DNA of 64,000 bases. Origin: Hemerocallis citrina (taxonomy: Eukaryota; Streptophyta; Magnoliopsida; Asparagales; Asphodelaceae). The stretch is taken from contig CM030365.1 of the NCBI GenBank assembly GCA_017893485.1, positions 31,952,289 to 32,016,288 of the forward strand, read 5' to 3'. The notes below the pieces were generated by a model, which made no database searches, had not been told where the DNA came from, and saw only the letters and a list, made by a program, of their open reading frames with translations. Of the stretch, positions 23,528 through 36,330 are shown piece by piece. A program made the position numbers and the translations under genes. Each line of letters starts with the position of its first letter. Position 1 is the first letter of the stretch.

Positions 23528-23757
23528 AGAAGGCAAGTGCTGTTCTCTCTCTCTCCTTGATGACGTTGCACAGCGAAAAAGGTAAGTGAAATAGTCCCAC
23601 GTCCGGAAATACAATAGAATATATAATAATAAGTAATATAGCCAGAAGGCAAGTGCTGTTCTCTCTCTCTCCTTGATGACGTTGCACAGCGAAAAAGGTA
23701 AGTGAAATAGTCCCACGTCCGGAAATACAATAGAATATATAATAATAAGTAATATAG
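23528..23757 (+). repeat. 116-bp tandem duplication in TRIM 2 LTR2
   Basis: AGAAGGCAAGTGCTGTTCTC starts at 23528 and again at 23644, and the two 114-116-bp copies are essentially identical. This makes LTR2 596 bp against 440 bp for LTR1 and creates a spurious 175-codon minus frame. Confidence 0.9.
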
Positions 23758-24587
23758 CCTATGATCAAGAGTCACCAATCCGGTTAACTACCTTTTGAGA
23801 GGCAGCCTGTGGTGGGCAGTTGAACTATACTATAAATAGTTTGTCTTCTAAATTGTATAAATTGTCTGAGCTATGGGCAAGGGCATTACAATTTAGGTGG
23901 TTAGCAAATTAAAGATGTCATGCCCCACTTCCCAATATACATAATTACGGGCAAGCAAATAAGGCCCAACAAATGACATAAGCATCATTCATAAGTTGTA
24001 CGTTATAAGTTCAATGAGATATTTATAAAGCACATCCACGTAGGTAATAATAATAATCAACATAAAATAGATTTAAACTGTCCACAAATAACAATCATCT
24101 GAAATACATGAACTTTGGGTCAAATGCCTGAGAATATTATGTACTGAAATAAATACAATGAAATAAATAGTTCGCTACAACTAGCTAGGTAATGTAGCGA
24201 CTGAAAAATAAAACACAAGAAACTCTGTTATGGCCATCTAGAAAGTCTGCTCACCAAGTTCTTCCGGTAGCTCATCATTGGACCTTGTATAAACATCATC
24301 TGTGGTGGGGAGTGTTCGTTAGAGTAAGCTTCGGACATCAAGTAGTATCAAACAGAAAAATAGAAAAGCATTGAAACATAATATGGAAGAAAGGAAGGAA
24401 TAGCAATGTAAATACTGGAATTGTAACGCCCCGTTTTCTGTACCCAGGAAACTCGAGACACAAGTAAGAATCTTTACTTCAAATACTCTAACAACATAGA
24501 AAATGCAGGACATTACAAACAGTGTTCTAACTATTCGACCAGCAACTTTTGCTATTTTGGAAAAGACATCATTAATCACAAACTCCC

Positions 24588-27260
24588 CGGACCTACCTCA
24601 TCGTCGCCCTGCTCCCTGTCGTCGACCCCGCGGACCTCCACCTCATCGTCGCCCTGCTCCCCTCCATAACACCCGACCTCCTCCTCTGTCCTCGACGACA
24701 ACAGAAGCCCCAATCCCTGAAACCCCTCTATCCTCTGCTCCTCTTCCCGATCGTTAGCACAGCGCCACCCTGTGCTTCACTGCCCAGCACCTCGAGCCAG
24801 TCAACGCCAGCGATGTCGCTGTCCAGCCTCCCCCTTGCCCCGCTGACAATGCTCTTGGCTGTTGCTTCCTCTATTGTTGTGTTGTGGCTTGATTCTCTTG
24901 TACACGTAGTTCGCACATGTTATTTTGTGTGTTCGTGGGTTCGTTGCTTCGGGATCCTTATCTCGTTATTCTTGGTATTCAATTTCATCGTCCATAAGGC
25001 AAGTCAACTTTTTCCTTGAATTGAACATCGTATCAAATTCATATTTTATTAAAATTCTTGCAAGTAGATCATATTCGTTATCATGTCATTGTATTGATTA
25101 TCTTCGTTGGGTCTATTGAGGGTTTACACAAGCTAACCCCAATATTCTTGACATCGTGCCACTTTTGAATCTAAAGATTGAAGCTTTCATGCATTCATGT
25201 AAAATTGATAATAGAGTTAATCATATAATTATAACACAATTAATTATAGTAGAGATAATTGCTAGGTTATATGTTTGATTGAACGATTAATGTTGGATGT
25301 TATTAGAATTGTTTATGTGTTTGTTTGTAATTGTATTTATCATGATATTACACCTTTCATGTTAATTACATAATTTATTGACTAGAGAACTAATACTCAT
25401 CATGTTTAATTAATTTATTTAATAAAAAATACAAAAAAACATGTATGTTGTTTGCTGCCTGTATATTGTTTGTTATTTTTGTCTGATATTAAAATAAATA
25501 AATTTCTGAATGAGAATTGTAGCCTTAACTTTCTAGTTTTCAGAACATCTTGAATTTCTGAATTCTGAGTTGTGTATCAAAAGTTATGCCCATTTTACTA
25601 CAACTGTATTTTTATTTTCAGATTTTCAGATTCTTATATATTTGATGTATAAACTGTTAAAAGGCTAATCAAATGTTAAAATTTTGCTCTGAAAGTTTCC
25701 AGGTTGTTACTTAATATGTTTAGGAGTCTAATAAATATTTTTAATGAATTTATTATCAAGTTTTTTCTGATTCTAAAAATAAAATAACATGATATCGAAT
25801 TTCTGGCTGAACATGAAATTTGTAAAGAATGATGTTTTTAACCTAGCTAATATTGTCGGATTTTGAACTTTAATTATGTGTTGCAATCGTATGAAAGTCT
25901 AGTTTCCAGAATTTTTTACGGTTTCAATTTTCGAGTTATGCAACAGCGAGAAATTGCATTTTTGTACAGACTACTCTTGCTGTCCAAAATTTTATTTTCA
26001 GTTTTTATTGAATTAATTATTCCTATCATTGTGTTGCATGAATCGAAGTGTGTATGTTGTATTTCATGATCCCAATGTCCTATTGTTATCATTCTAATTA
26101 TCCTACTTCATGTTACCATCTTATTATTCCTCTATTGACACTATTGTTCATCCAATGTCTCGAATTGCATATTGTATTATTGCATTAATAAAATAATTAA
26201 CAAGCCGGGGTTTTAAGAGATTGACTTGAGTAGTGAATAATATAGTGACTGTGTCGGCCAGTGTTTATCTATTGATTGTGAAGCGCTGACTACGACACCC
26301 CAATCTTTTGTGTCGTTAACTTGTGAACCTGTGAACCCGTGAACCCGTGAACCGTGAATCTGTGAATTCGTGAATCCGTGAATCAGTGAATCAGTGAATC
26401 AGTGTATCATTATAATGAATCTTGCAACAATACTGTTATCGTATCAGTGATTATCGTACCGACACATGATCTATAGAATTCATCACTTAGTCTAAATGAA
26501 ATTGTATGTATGTATCGAACCTGTGATATGAAACATATGAAATACAGTAGTATGTGCATTAGTTAGGATTAAAATGATTAATAGACATAAGGATTGACAC
26601 CACATCGACATTGCATATTGTTCATCATTGTTTCAATTGATATCGAATATTGGCTAAGTATTATTGATATTGATCATTGAATATTGTTATTATTGAATCA
26701 TTATTTATACCAATTGCATCGATTATCATGATATTGCTTATTGCTATTGTTTCAAGTTATTGATTCCTATCGATCCATTGAATTCATTATTATATCGTTA
26801 TTCTATTGTCCTTGCTTTCTCTACTTGTTGTCCATGACTTGCTCTAAGGACAATTTTTTTGCTCTTTTTAGATGAGGTGTTAACAGGTGATCATGGAGAA
26901 TTGCCTGCTGGATTGGAGAACAAAATTTTTAAAGAACTATTGGTTTATAATTGAATGTTATTTCATTGAACTATTGTATGGAGACTTATTACTATTGTGT
27001 TGGAGATTTATTATTGTATTGGGCTAATGACTCGAATTTTATTATTATTTCCAGACGTTAGTTTATTGTATTTGGATATTTCATATTGCTTCAATCAAAG
27101 TATTATTATTCATGAGATTATTATTATTGCCTGTACAATTATTCTGTACTGAATTATATTGTTGAGTTGATCAGATAAACAGCTTATGGGTGACGTTAGT
27201 CATTTGCTGAGCCAACGGTACTTGCTCGTATTCTGTATTTTCGGGAAGCGGGGCGTGACA
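24588..27260 (+). repeat. 5'-truncated giant LTR F
   Basis: Ends GAAGCGGGGCGTGACA at 27260. It is collinear with the reverse complement of 57089-58760 (LTR H) and, at its 3' end, with 2020-2446. The first 200 bp or so is C-rich (CCGACCTCCTC, CCTCATCGTCGCCCTGCTCC twice) and gives proline-rich open frames without a domain. A GC-type donor-like AAG/GCAAGT is at 24998/24999 and an acceptor-like TTAACAG ends at 26886. Short GTGAAYCC repeats lie at 26322-26404. The 5' end (about 1 kb, judged by LTR H) is missing. Confidence 0.7.
26322..26404. repeat. 9-10-bp GTGAAYCCG repeat in LTR F
   Basis: Nine or so tandem copies of GTGAACCCG/GTGAATCAG. It sits where the other giant LTRs carry their minisatellites. 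Confidence 0.85.
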
Positions 27261-28335
27261 GCAGTCAATAGTGGTATTCTACGAAGTTTTCCACTATTCT
27301 ACGACACCCGGACCTCACTCAAAAGTTGCTACGAACATCAAGGTAGCCCAAAAGCTCACCGAGTAGCACCGAGACACGTAGAGCCGCAACTCTAGTTCTC
27401 TGTCCGTACCTAACAACATAGAACTTGATGGATTTTGTAGGGTCCATTCCCTAAGTCCGACAGGAGAACCTACCGTTAACCTCCCGTTCTTATCATAGTA
27501 CTTCAAGAAATAACAGACAAGTCTACATATCATGTGTTCCCAGACAAGTGGGAAGGCACCACACGTGTCTCTTTGACAGGCGAGTACAACCACCAGACTA
27601 GTGCCTGTTATAACAAATAAATTACATGTTTTTGTCTTAGGTTAATACCATTAGCTTGTCGACGCTAACTTAGAAACTACCTACTGATCTTATTTAAAGC
27701 AACTAATTACCTTTTATTAGTGATATGATTAGTGAAATACCAAACAATTACTTCCTAGTTCATCAACCTAGTCTTTTATCCAAACTCAAACTGTCCTAAG
27801 TGAAATCCAACCCGGCCTCCAACCCATGCCCAAAGGTTGTCCCGACTTGACTTGACCTAGTGATGACAGCGACTCGACCTCATCGATCACCATCTGCCCT
27901 TTTGCTTGGAAATCAACCCTGTCTTCGGTTTGCGATCAATCCTTCATCGGATAGCAATCCCGTTGGCACACGAAAATTGTCTTTATCTGCTGCATTCTAG
28001 GTGACATAGTCTCCTATCTACCCAAATGATCATGTAATATTAATATGTCATAGGGTACAATTCACTACCCCAAGTTATTAGCAAGTTAATATCACTCTCG
28101 ACAAAAAGTTCATCCCAACATCAATTTAACAAGTACAAGGCAATTATTACCCTTAGCAAGCTAGAAAATTAGAGTAACAAGGAAGTTGCACCAATTGGCC
28201 AAAATGGGTTAAATGAGCAATCTAATCTTAAACACATTAGAGGTATACTTGCACAATTCTAACTTGATTAAACATGATTCATGAGTTATATAAACATCAT
28301 CCTAGGTCTATTCTAAAGCCCTAACATGATGGTAA

Positions 28336-28338
<3 letters not shown>

Positions 28339-28397
<59 letters not shown>
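28339..28397. repeat. (TA)n microsatellite
   Basis: About 29 TA units at the boundary between the unassigned segment of LTR E and its recognisable part. Confidence 0.95.
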
Positions 28398-28399
<2 letters not shown>

Positions 28400-28639
28400 A
28401 ACGGTGAGCTAACTATTCAACCTGCAGCTTTTGCTATTTTGGAAAAGACATCATTAATCACATACTCCATAAAATTTCAAGTTCTTAGATTCTACAGAAA
28501 GGTCCTCAAGTCTACTTTAACTTCTTAGTTGGAAACTTCCTCAAAATACTTCATTTTAGAGAAGAAAAATGGCAAAAAATGTGGAGCATGTAAAACTTAC
28601 AGAATTGATAGAACTATCAACCAATTGCATAATAAAACA

Positions 28640-29520
28640 CATTTAAAATAACAAATGACCTCAAACATTTATAAAATTTGGTAGGAATGTCCCAGACACA
28701 GAGAATTATCATATACCCAAAATTTATCCAAGAATTTCAAATATACAGGATGATATGATATTTTGAATTGGATGTAAATTACAAGATGGTAATCACATTA
28801 TTTCTTATCATCAATAGCAAGTTATATTTTGTAAAATATCAAATATGCTTTAAAAATATAAAATTTAGTGGAGTTGTTCTATACTGGTTTAAGATACAAC
28901 TGTAAAAATTTTAGTCATAAATTCATTTTTATCATAGAGATATGAATGCCAGAAATCAAGCATCTGTAACAAGCAGAAACTAAGATGGTTCTGTTTCAGG
29001 AATGAATCATAATTTTTATTAAAATAGTAAAATATGTCCAAAAATTACGAAAATTGGTGGAGTTGTTATAGACATATAGAAGAACCAAACATAAAAATTT
29101 CAGCTTAATAATCCATATATTTTGGAAGGAATGAATTTTCAAACTAACCCAAAATATCAAGACAAAATAGAGAAACAACTCAGTCTTCTTCTCGCTCAGT
29201 GTAGATTTTGTATTTTATAAAAATATCAAACATCCTTTAAAAACTATGACATTTGGTGGAATCATTATGGACATGTATGAGAAGCTACAATAAAAATTAT
29301 TGCTCTAAATTCAAGATGAACATGGAGATATGAGTTTTTTTAGAAATCAAGCATGCTAATTTCAACAGAACATAAAAATTGATTCCTTTTCAGCAGATGT
29401 TGTCTTTAATTAAAAATATCAAATCACACTAAAAAATTACGAATTTTGGTGGGATTATTAAGGACATAAGTGAGTACTACTATAAAATTTTCAACCCAAA
29501 ATTCTATCATAGCACAAAGA
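28640..29520. repeat. About 193-bp imperfect tandem repeat in LTR E
   Basis: The motif AAATATCAAA...TTTAAAAA.TA.GAAATTTGGTGGAG recurs at about 28640, 28838, 29030, 29222 and 29415, spaced 192-198 bp. Each unit also has AAAAATTTTAG and ATGGAGATATGA-like words. Copies are well diverged. Confidence 0.65.
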
Positions 29521-32500
29521 TAAAAATTTCTAACCATTACTTGTTAAATCTTCATAAGATTATACCTTTTTCTAGCTATGGTACTCCTAGTACTTTAATA
29601 AATTGTAGACACTCAAAAATCTTCATTCACCTCATCATGTATACCAAAATTAGCAACATTTCATTACAATTAAAAAAAAACAATCAACATGCATAGAGTT
29701 TAGAAAAGGCACCCACTTTGATGATGTCTTCTTGTTTCTCTTCCTCCTTAGTTGGACTCCTCCTCCTACCTCCTTGCTCCTTTATCTTCTTGCTCCTTGC
29801 TCCTCGCCTCCTTCTCCTTGGCTCCTCTTTCTCCCAAAAGCAGTAGCTTAGAGTGTAGAAGTGGGATTTGGAAGTGGCTTAGAATGGAGAGAATAGTTAA
29901 GTTGAAGTAGAAATGAGAAATATGGAGCTAGGGTTTTTAGGGTGGAGTTCAAAATAGAGAGAGGGGCAGATCTGGCCGGATTTCTTGATTGGGAGGGGAA
30001 GAGTTGGCTAGCATTGGAAGGGGAGAAGGTCCAAGCCCATGGTTTTGATAGCTCATGGTTTATTTTAGGCTCATAGTTTAGTTTAGGTTAAAAGGGTGGT
30101 TTAGGGTTTAATTAGGGTGTAGGATAATATGAAGAATTGTACATATATACATATATACATATATATACACATACATATATTCATATCAATTCAGACAATT
30201 TCACTAACACATGCACTCACACTCAATCGTCAAATATTATCATACAAACAATTGTTAATTATTATAGAAATACTATATGTTATGTCTCAATTTTAGTTGA
30301 GACAAGCATACAATTCAATTGAGAATGTACCCCAATTCTGGTTCACAAATGCACCTTCATTGAGTTCGAAACATACTGAATAATATGTTTCAATATTTAC
30401 TCAATTAAAATTGAGGATAATTTTATTAATACGTGATTCCCAAACGTGCATGAATTAATAAACAAAATAGTTATATACTATTTTGCAGGATCTTACAGGA
30501 ATGGTATGATCATGAACAATGCAAATGTTTATGTAGCAATTGTAAGAAAATGCAATCATGACTGTAAGGTATAATCAATCGGTAATTAGTAATGCAGTGA
30601 TCGGTTTTCAATAGTCGGTGACTATCAATAGTCGATAATCGGTATCTATGTCATTACTCAGTGTCAATCTTAGGTATATCAATTTTTATTAATCTATCTA
30701 ATACACTCAATCATATATCTCATACCACAGGTTTGGGTGCATAACAATCAAGTAAACGCTTGGACTTAAATAGTGAAGTCTACATGTACTCGAGTCTTCC
30801 AATGACAGTAATCAGTAATCAATAATGGTAAACAGTAATCGGTAACAGTAATACGAGAAACATTGTCCCCTTTCTGATTACACTCTTATTTACTGTCCAC
30901 TACTAAGTCGTACCCTTTATTACTCCTACTTATCATTCTTTTATCATAGTTAAACATGAACATACATTCGGCGCAATCGGTGGTGGGAATGGTAGTATCA
31001 GAAAGGTAATCAAGAAGGTATCAAGAGATGATGCAATACGTGATACAAATAAGGTCCATAGTCCGACTAGATTAGTACAAGTCATTAATACGAGAATAAC
31101 AATATATATAGTCAATTACAAATCTGGACAGCATTACACACATCCACATAAAAACTTACTTTCCCACTACTACGAGAAAGAAAAACTAATTCCATCAAAG
31201 ATTCTAGAAATTAGACTCTCCTCTGAATCCATGTGCCTACCCACTCGACGAATTCCAAGTGTTGTAGCTATGCCTAAAAATCCGACCTTTACTGGTCTAG
31301 TGCACATGCTGCTATATTCTAGCGCTCACAAATCCACTGAAATATCATTGTCAATTCTTAAAAAATTCACAATACAATCCCTAACGATGTCTAGTAGCAA
31401 TCATTTCATGTGATTTACTGGGACAATACTTTTAAACAACAATCTGGAATTTGGAACATACATCACTAAAATCTCAATATCTCACAAACTACAACTCGAT
31501 TTGGAAATCATAGGATGTTCTGGATTCTACACTCAAAATGCTAAATCATGCATGTATATAATTCTAAGTTTGCTACAGGAAACTTGGTCAAAACTCAGTA
31601 TAAGGCATTCATTCAATAAGCTAGAAAATCTAAACACTCCACGTTTTAAGGCAGTCATTCAGTAGTCATTCAAAATAGATATCTATAACGGGAGGTATGC
31701 TCCTACTCATAATCAATAATTATAGTTGGAATTTATCAAATACATGTCTAGAAAAATCATCATTCATAAGGTTAAATTTATAGAGTTCTAAACATGCAAC
31801 AATTATACCAACTCAGCAATACATTCTGAATAGATCCTATGACAACATATTTATCTAGAATTTTTTATTATAACTGTGTATGCAATATAATAATCATAAA
31901 GGAAGAATTGCAGAGATTTATCTATGAACATCAAATTAAGAGACGAATCAATTAGAAACGATTCAATGTGAACATATTATTCGGTTCGAGAATAGGGTAG
32001 GTTACTATTTCATGAAAGGGACACTGAATAGATTTCACGATATGAATTTAAATACAACAAACTACTTGCTATGAGTTCAAGGAGAAGAGAGATAACTTGC
32101 CTTGTTCTGACGAAACCTCCGTATGCGGCGCGTTGCTTGAGCTCCTGTTCGTGCTAGGCTCGTGCTCGACTTCCTACATCAACAATGACAGCAAGGACAA
32201 CAACGGTGGTGGCAAGAGATAGTAAGCAACGACAATGACGATGTGTGAGATGTTGTGTCGTGCCCCGCTTCCCAAAAGAGAATACAGAATACAGATATGA
32301 GACTAAGTCCAGCAAATAATTTTCATCATCAATAAGCTGTTCGGAATCTTTACAATATTTCACAAGAATAATCAGATTCGGAAGACAGAAAAATCAACCA
32401 AGTATGTATATATGAATCAAAATACTAACAAGAATACTTGAAAGAAAATATACTAATCTCAAATAATCTAGATCTGAATAAGTCAAAAATCCTGGGTCAC

Positions 32501-33149
32501 ATTGCCCAAATACAAATAAATCCAAGTACAAGATACATTATTCAAATAGCAACCGGATATAATAATAATAGCAGAAAAATCATGATAGCAAAACTCCAGC
32601 ATCTAGTATCTCATCTTGCCTTATCTCATCTCGCCTATTCCATCTGGCAGCTGATCTCCAAAATATGCAATTTAATAAATTGCAGGAAGAGGAAAAAAAA
32701 TAAATTTCCGTCAATGCAAGTTACGGGCCGCTAGTAGTGCAGGATACAAGTACATGGGAAAGTATACAAATATAAAATAACAGCATGAATAAACATAGCA
32801 TGGTATAAGCATGTCTAACATGAATCAGGCAAACAAAATCAAGTAGCTTGGTATACTAACAGGTACAGGTAACATGTGTTAAGTGTCATGCAAGCAGGTA
32901 AACAGGTATACAGATAACATGTATCAGGCAAGCATGTAACAGGTATCATGTTATGTCATGTCAAGTCTTGTATTTATTACTATCGAGGTAGCACTTCATG
33001 TGCCCCAACTTTTATCACATGATTGCTACATTCAAACAATTTACGTTTAGATTTCGTAGTGGAGTCCATAGGGTTGTGTACTCAGGAATCAGGAAAACAG
33101 GAACAGGAAACAGGTTCATGAATCAAACAGGTACACGAATCGTCTGATT

Positions 33150-33350
33150 CATGTTTCAACAGGTTCATGAATCAACAAGTAACAGGTACATGAACCAATA
33201 GGTCCATGCATCAACAGGTAACAGGTACATGAACCAACAGGTCCATGCATCAACAGGTAAAAGGTACATGAACCAACAGGTCCATACATCAATAGGTAAC
33301 GGTACATGAACCAATAGGTCCATGCATCAACAGGTTCATATATCAACATG
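33150..33350. repeat. 39-bp tandem repeat in LTR G
   Basis: About four to five copies of ACAGGTAACAGGTACATGAA plus CCAACAGGTCCATGCATCA with a 39-bp period. It creates a repetitive 66-codon minus frame. Confidence 0.85.
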
Positions 33351-36139
33351 AATCAAAATGGGAAACACGGGCCACCTTCTAAGTACACAATTCTATATTT
33401 TCCACTGCTAGATCTTTTCCTTAATTCCGGCTTAGTTATTTTATTATTATTAGTAAACAGGCATATACGTGTCACAAACAGGGCAAGAATAATATAGCAT
33501 CAACAAGTAACAAGTTCATGTTGTAAGATAAACATGCACGGGTAAAAGACAACACATAAAGGATGAGAACAACGAGAATTCTAGTTCAGGACAGCAAGAC
33601 AGTATTGCACTAAATCTGGGATTCCCGTTGCTACAAACATGCAAATATGGATCGGTCGAAAGGTCTAGAGAATAGACTCCCGGCAGAATCCAGCAAACAT
33701 ATATAAGTCATATGGTAATTCATAAAATCAAGTCTCAAAATAGGTTTGAATCTAGAAAACACGTTCAGCTAGAAATCAGAAGTTATATTCAAAGTCAGGA
33801 AAATAGCATAAAAACTCATTAACTAAATCCACGTAAAATCTGGGGTATTCCCCTATATGTATAGTAACAGAAAATCATGTTTCATAATTTTTCAATAAAA
33901 ATAGAGTAGTCAGGTAAAATCAGAAAACATCAAGATGTAGTGGTTTTGTAAATCTGAAATCACAAACATTGCAGTACGAAAAATTCAATATCTCGCAAAC
34001 CATAAATCGAAATTCAAATCCTTCAAAAGGGTAATAAAATAGATATAGTAGGCTACCTTTCATTTTCACAAATATTTTACAAACAGCAAGTAGAAATAGG
34101 TCGAAAATCAAGTTCTTTACTGAACAGTATGAAAAAATCTACTAGTATAGTAATTATTTAGAAATATAGAACGGTTCGTAAAACTCATCAAATAAATTCA
34201 CAAAATTTCTGGGTAAACCCCAATCAAGTCTAGAAGTACTGAGCAAAATTTCAGATCAAAATAATAATTTTAATACCAAAATAAAAATAGATTACTCTTC
34301 AGAATTCATAGAAAATACAATCTGAAAATCTTTCTACACCTCTGTAGTAAAATAGACATAACTCACCAACCGTAAATCGAAACTAAGATCCGTCAAAAGG
34401 GATTAGAAAGTAGGCAGAATCCTTTACAAATCATGTTCACAAAATATTTTCAAATACTGATCTTAATAGGGTCTAAAATATGGATAAAAACGGGAAAACC
34501 GGCAAAACTGAAAATATTGCACATGCACAAAATTCACTAATTCACATAAAACTCATCCAAATCATAACCAAACACAAAATATGGTGTACAAGATGTCCAA
34601 GCAACATGATATAGGTTATTTCACAAGTCCACAACAAGTCTACCACGAATAACACGAACGAGCACAAGATAACATATAAATAACACGCATATATGCAACA
34701 AAATATGGTCAATCCTAGGTTATATTATGTCATGTATGTCGTGAGGCAACTATGGTCGAATCAGCACAATAGAAACAATATCAACAAGGGGTTTCACACA
34801 CAAATTATCTCTAGAACTCAACTACACTACAGGCAGTAATTAGTACTTGTATTACAAAAAGAAAAGAATACAAGTTACTTGTCTGATAGACGACGAAAAC
34901 GATGACCCAAAAGCAAGAATAACAGGAACAGATTCCCTGGCACGAACACAAAATCACGAGTGGATCTCGAACAAGATGATCAAACAATAATTGGGCGGCT
35001 GAGATCAAGAGATCAACGGCTAGATCCAAGAGCTGACGATGATCGCGATCAGATCAGATGGTCCAGATTTCCCTGATGATGAAAATAATGATGAAGAACA
35101 AGATAGATCGTTCGAACGGCTGTGATCAAAGGAAGTTGATGATGATTATGATCGTAATGATCAAGAAGAGATCGAAAGGCTAGGATCTAATCGGATGATC
35201 AAGAGGAGATCGACGACCCACATCCAATCAATCATGATGATCAAGATCCAACGGATAGCCAGAATCAAAACCAAGGAGACATGATCATGATGATCAAGAT
35301 GATCACGACGATCGACGGCTCACATCACTTGATCAAAAATCTCCATGATCAACAACAAATGCCAATGGGTGCACTAGCTACTATTGTCAACTCTGTTGTC
35401 TCTGTTGCTGGCTGATGGGAGGAGGTAGGGGAGGAGAATCGGCATCGTGGTGTAGTGCTGGCATCGGGGTGAGGCACACAGGGAGGGGGCTGATGTCGGG
35501 TCTAGCGCTGCAATGGCAGCGCGATGAGGGGGGGTCACCTGGCAGGGGCACGACATAGCAAGAGAGCGACAGGGCAGTGTCGCGACACTACAGGAGGTGC
35601 ACACAGGGGCAGCGGCCTAGGGGCTATTGGTCGCGACAGGGGAAGAGAGGATCGGGGAGGGTTACCGAGGATGGGTTTGGAAGGATGAGAGGTCGGGAGC
35701 GACACGGCGGCTGGGCCTCACGAGGTAGAGGCGGCGCGAAGGTAAGAGGGTGAACAGGGTGATGGGTTGAAGAGATGGCAGGCGGCTAGGTATAGGAGAT
35801 GGAAGATGAACAGGTTTAAAGAGGGGTAAAGGTGGGTATATATAGGTTGGCAAATATATAGGAGTTAGGGTTAGGGGACATAGGGGTGACGGGTAGGGTA
35901 ATACAGGTGGGTAGGTTAGATGCACAGCGCAATCGGGTTTGGGGCTATTTAAATGCAGATTGGGTTGATGGGTAAAAGATAATGGGTTAATGGGTTTGCA
36001 AACGGGTTTGGATAGTTAGGGTGTTGGGGTTATAGGGTTTAATTAAAATGGGTATAGGGTTTAGTAGAACATAGGGTATTAAATCCAATAAAATAATGGG
36101 TGTGGGTTTTAGGAAAATACAATAACTAATAAAAATATA

Positions 36140-36330
36140 TAATTAGGATTTTATAGAAATACTAATAATAATATTAAAAACAATAACAATAACGATAATA
36201 ATAATAGTAGTATAAAAAAATAACAGTAATAATAATAATACTGACAATAATAATAATAAGAAAAGTGATCAAAACAATAATAGTACTAATAATAACAGTA
36301 GTAGTAATAATAACAAAAATAAGATTTGTA
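36140..36330. repeat. AATAAT-rich low-complexity tract
   Basis: Trinucleotide-like AATAAT/ACAATA run near the 5' end of LTR G. No gene. Confidence 0.9.

Larger units (their letters stand above)
22500..23890 (+). mobile_element. Complete TRIM element 2
   Basis: LTR1 (22500-22939) and LTR2 (23295-23890) both start TGTAACATCCCGTAATTTCA and end with a GCGTTACA or GCATTACA block. The internal 355 bp starts AATTGTATCAGAGCTGAC (iMet primer site) and ends CTGAAGGGGGG (purine tract). There is no coding. Flanks GTTTA (22495-22499) and ATTTA (23891-23895) give a 4-of-5 target duplication. The internal part has repeated GGGAC/GGATT.CGGGCGG motifs. It is related to the array TRIM (shared GAGGCAGCCTGTGGTGGGCA) but is a separate subfamily. 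Confidence 0.85.
8819..23910. mobile_element. Long-TIR MULE, host of the first nest
   Basis: Sequence at about 8880-9130 is inverted at about 22360-22499, with continuation at 23891-23910 beyond a TRIM insertion. Aligned anchors include TTGACCAGCC, CACTGCAC, TTCATCTTG, CCATAT and TTTACACTTTT. The left end starts GGTTAAATTACAAAAAGCTA, a common MULE-type terminus. After removing the nested insertions the element is roughly 1.7 kb with long TIRs and no transposase, so it is non-autonomous. The far right end appears to be lost at the junction with LTR D, so the outer border is approximate. Confidence 0.6.
24422..30497 (-). repeat. Giant solo LTR E with truncated LTR F inside
   Basis: On the minus strand it starts TGTAAGATCCTG at 30497 and ends GGGGCGTTACA at 24422. 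Perfect GGAAT duplications lie at 24417-24421 and 30498-30502. Without F (24588-27260) it is about 3.4 kb, the usual size for this group. The segment 24523-24587 (TTTTGCTATTTTGGAAAAGA...) recurs at about 28416-28468. The F insertion is therefore associated with a duplication of about 65 bp, or E has an internal repeat. 27261-28338 has no recognised homology and is counted as part of E by position only. Confidence 0.7.

Noticed and set aside
23241..23768. 175-codon minus-strand open frame
   Set aside because: It runs through a TA tract, a poly-G run and a 116-bp tandem duplication of the TRIM 2 LTR. It is repeated peptide with no domain.
24503..24757. 84-codon proline-rich frame
   Set aside because: It crosses the LTR E / LTR F junction, and its proline run comes from a short CCTCATCGTCGCCCTGCTCC repeat in the LTR leader.
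35374..35925. Two minus frames (76 and 87 codons) in LTR G
   Set aside because: They fall in the GC-rich leader around the TATA box. There is no domain, and there is low-complexity Pro/Leu/Tyr composition.
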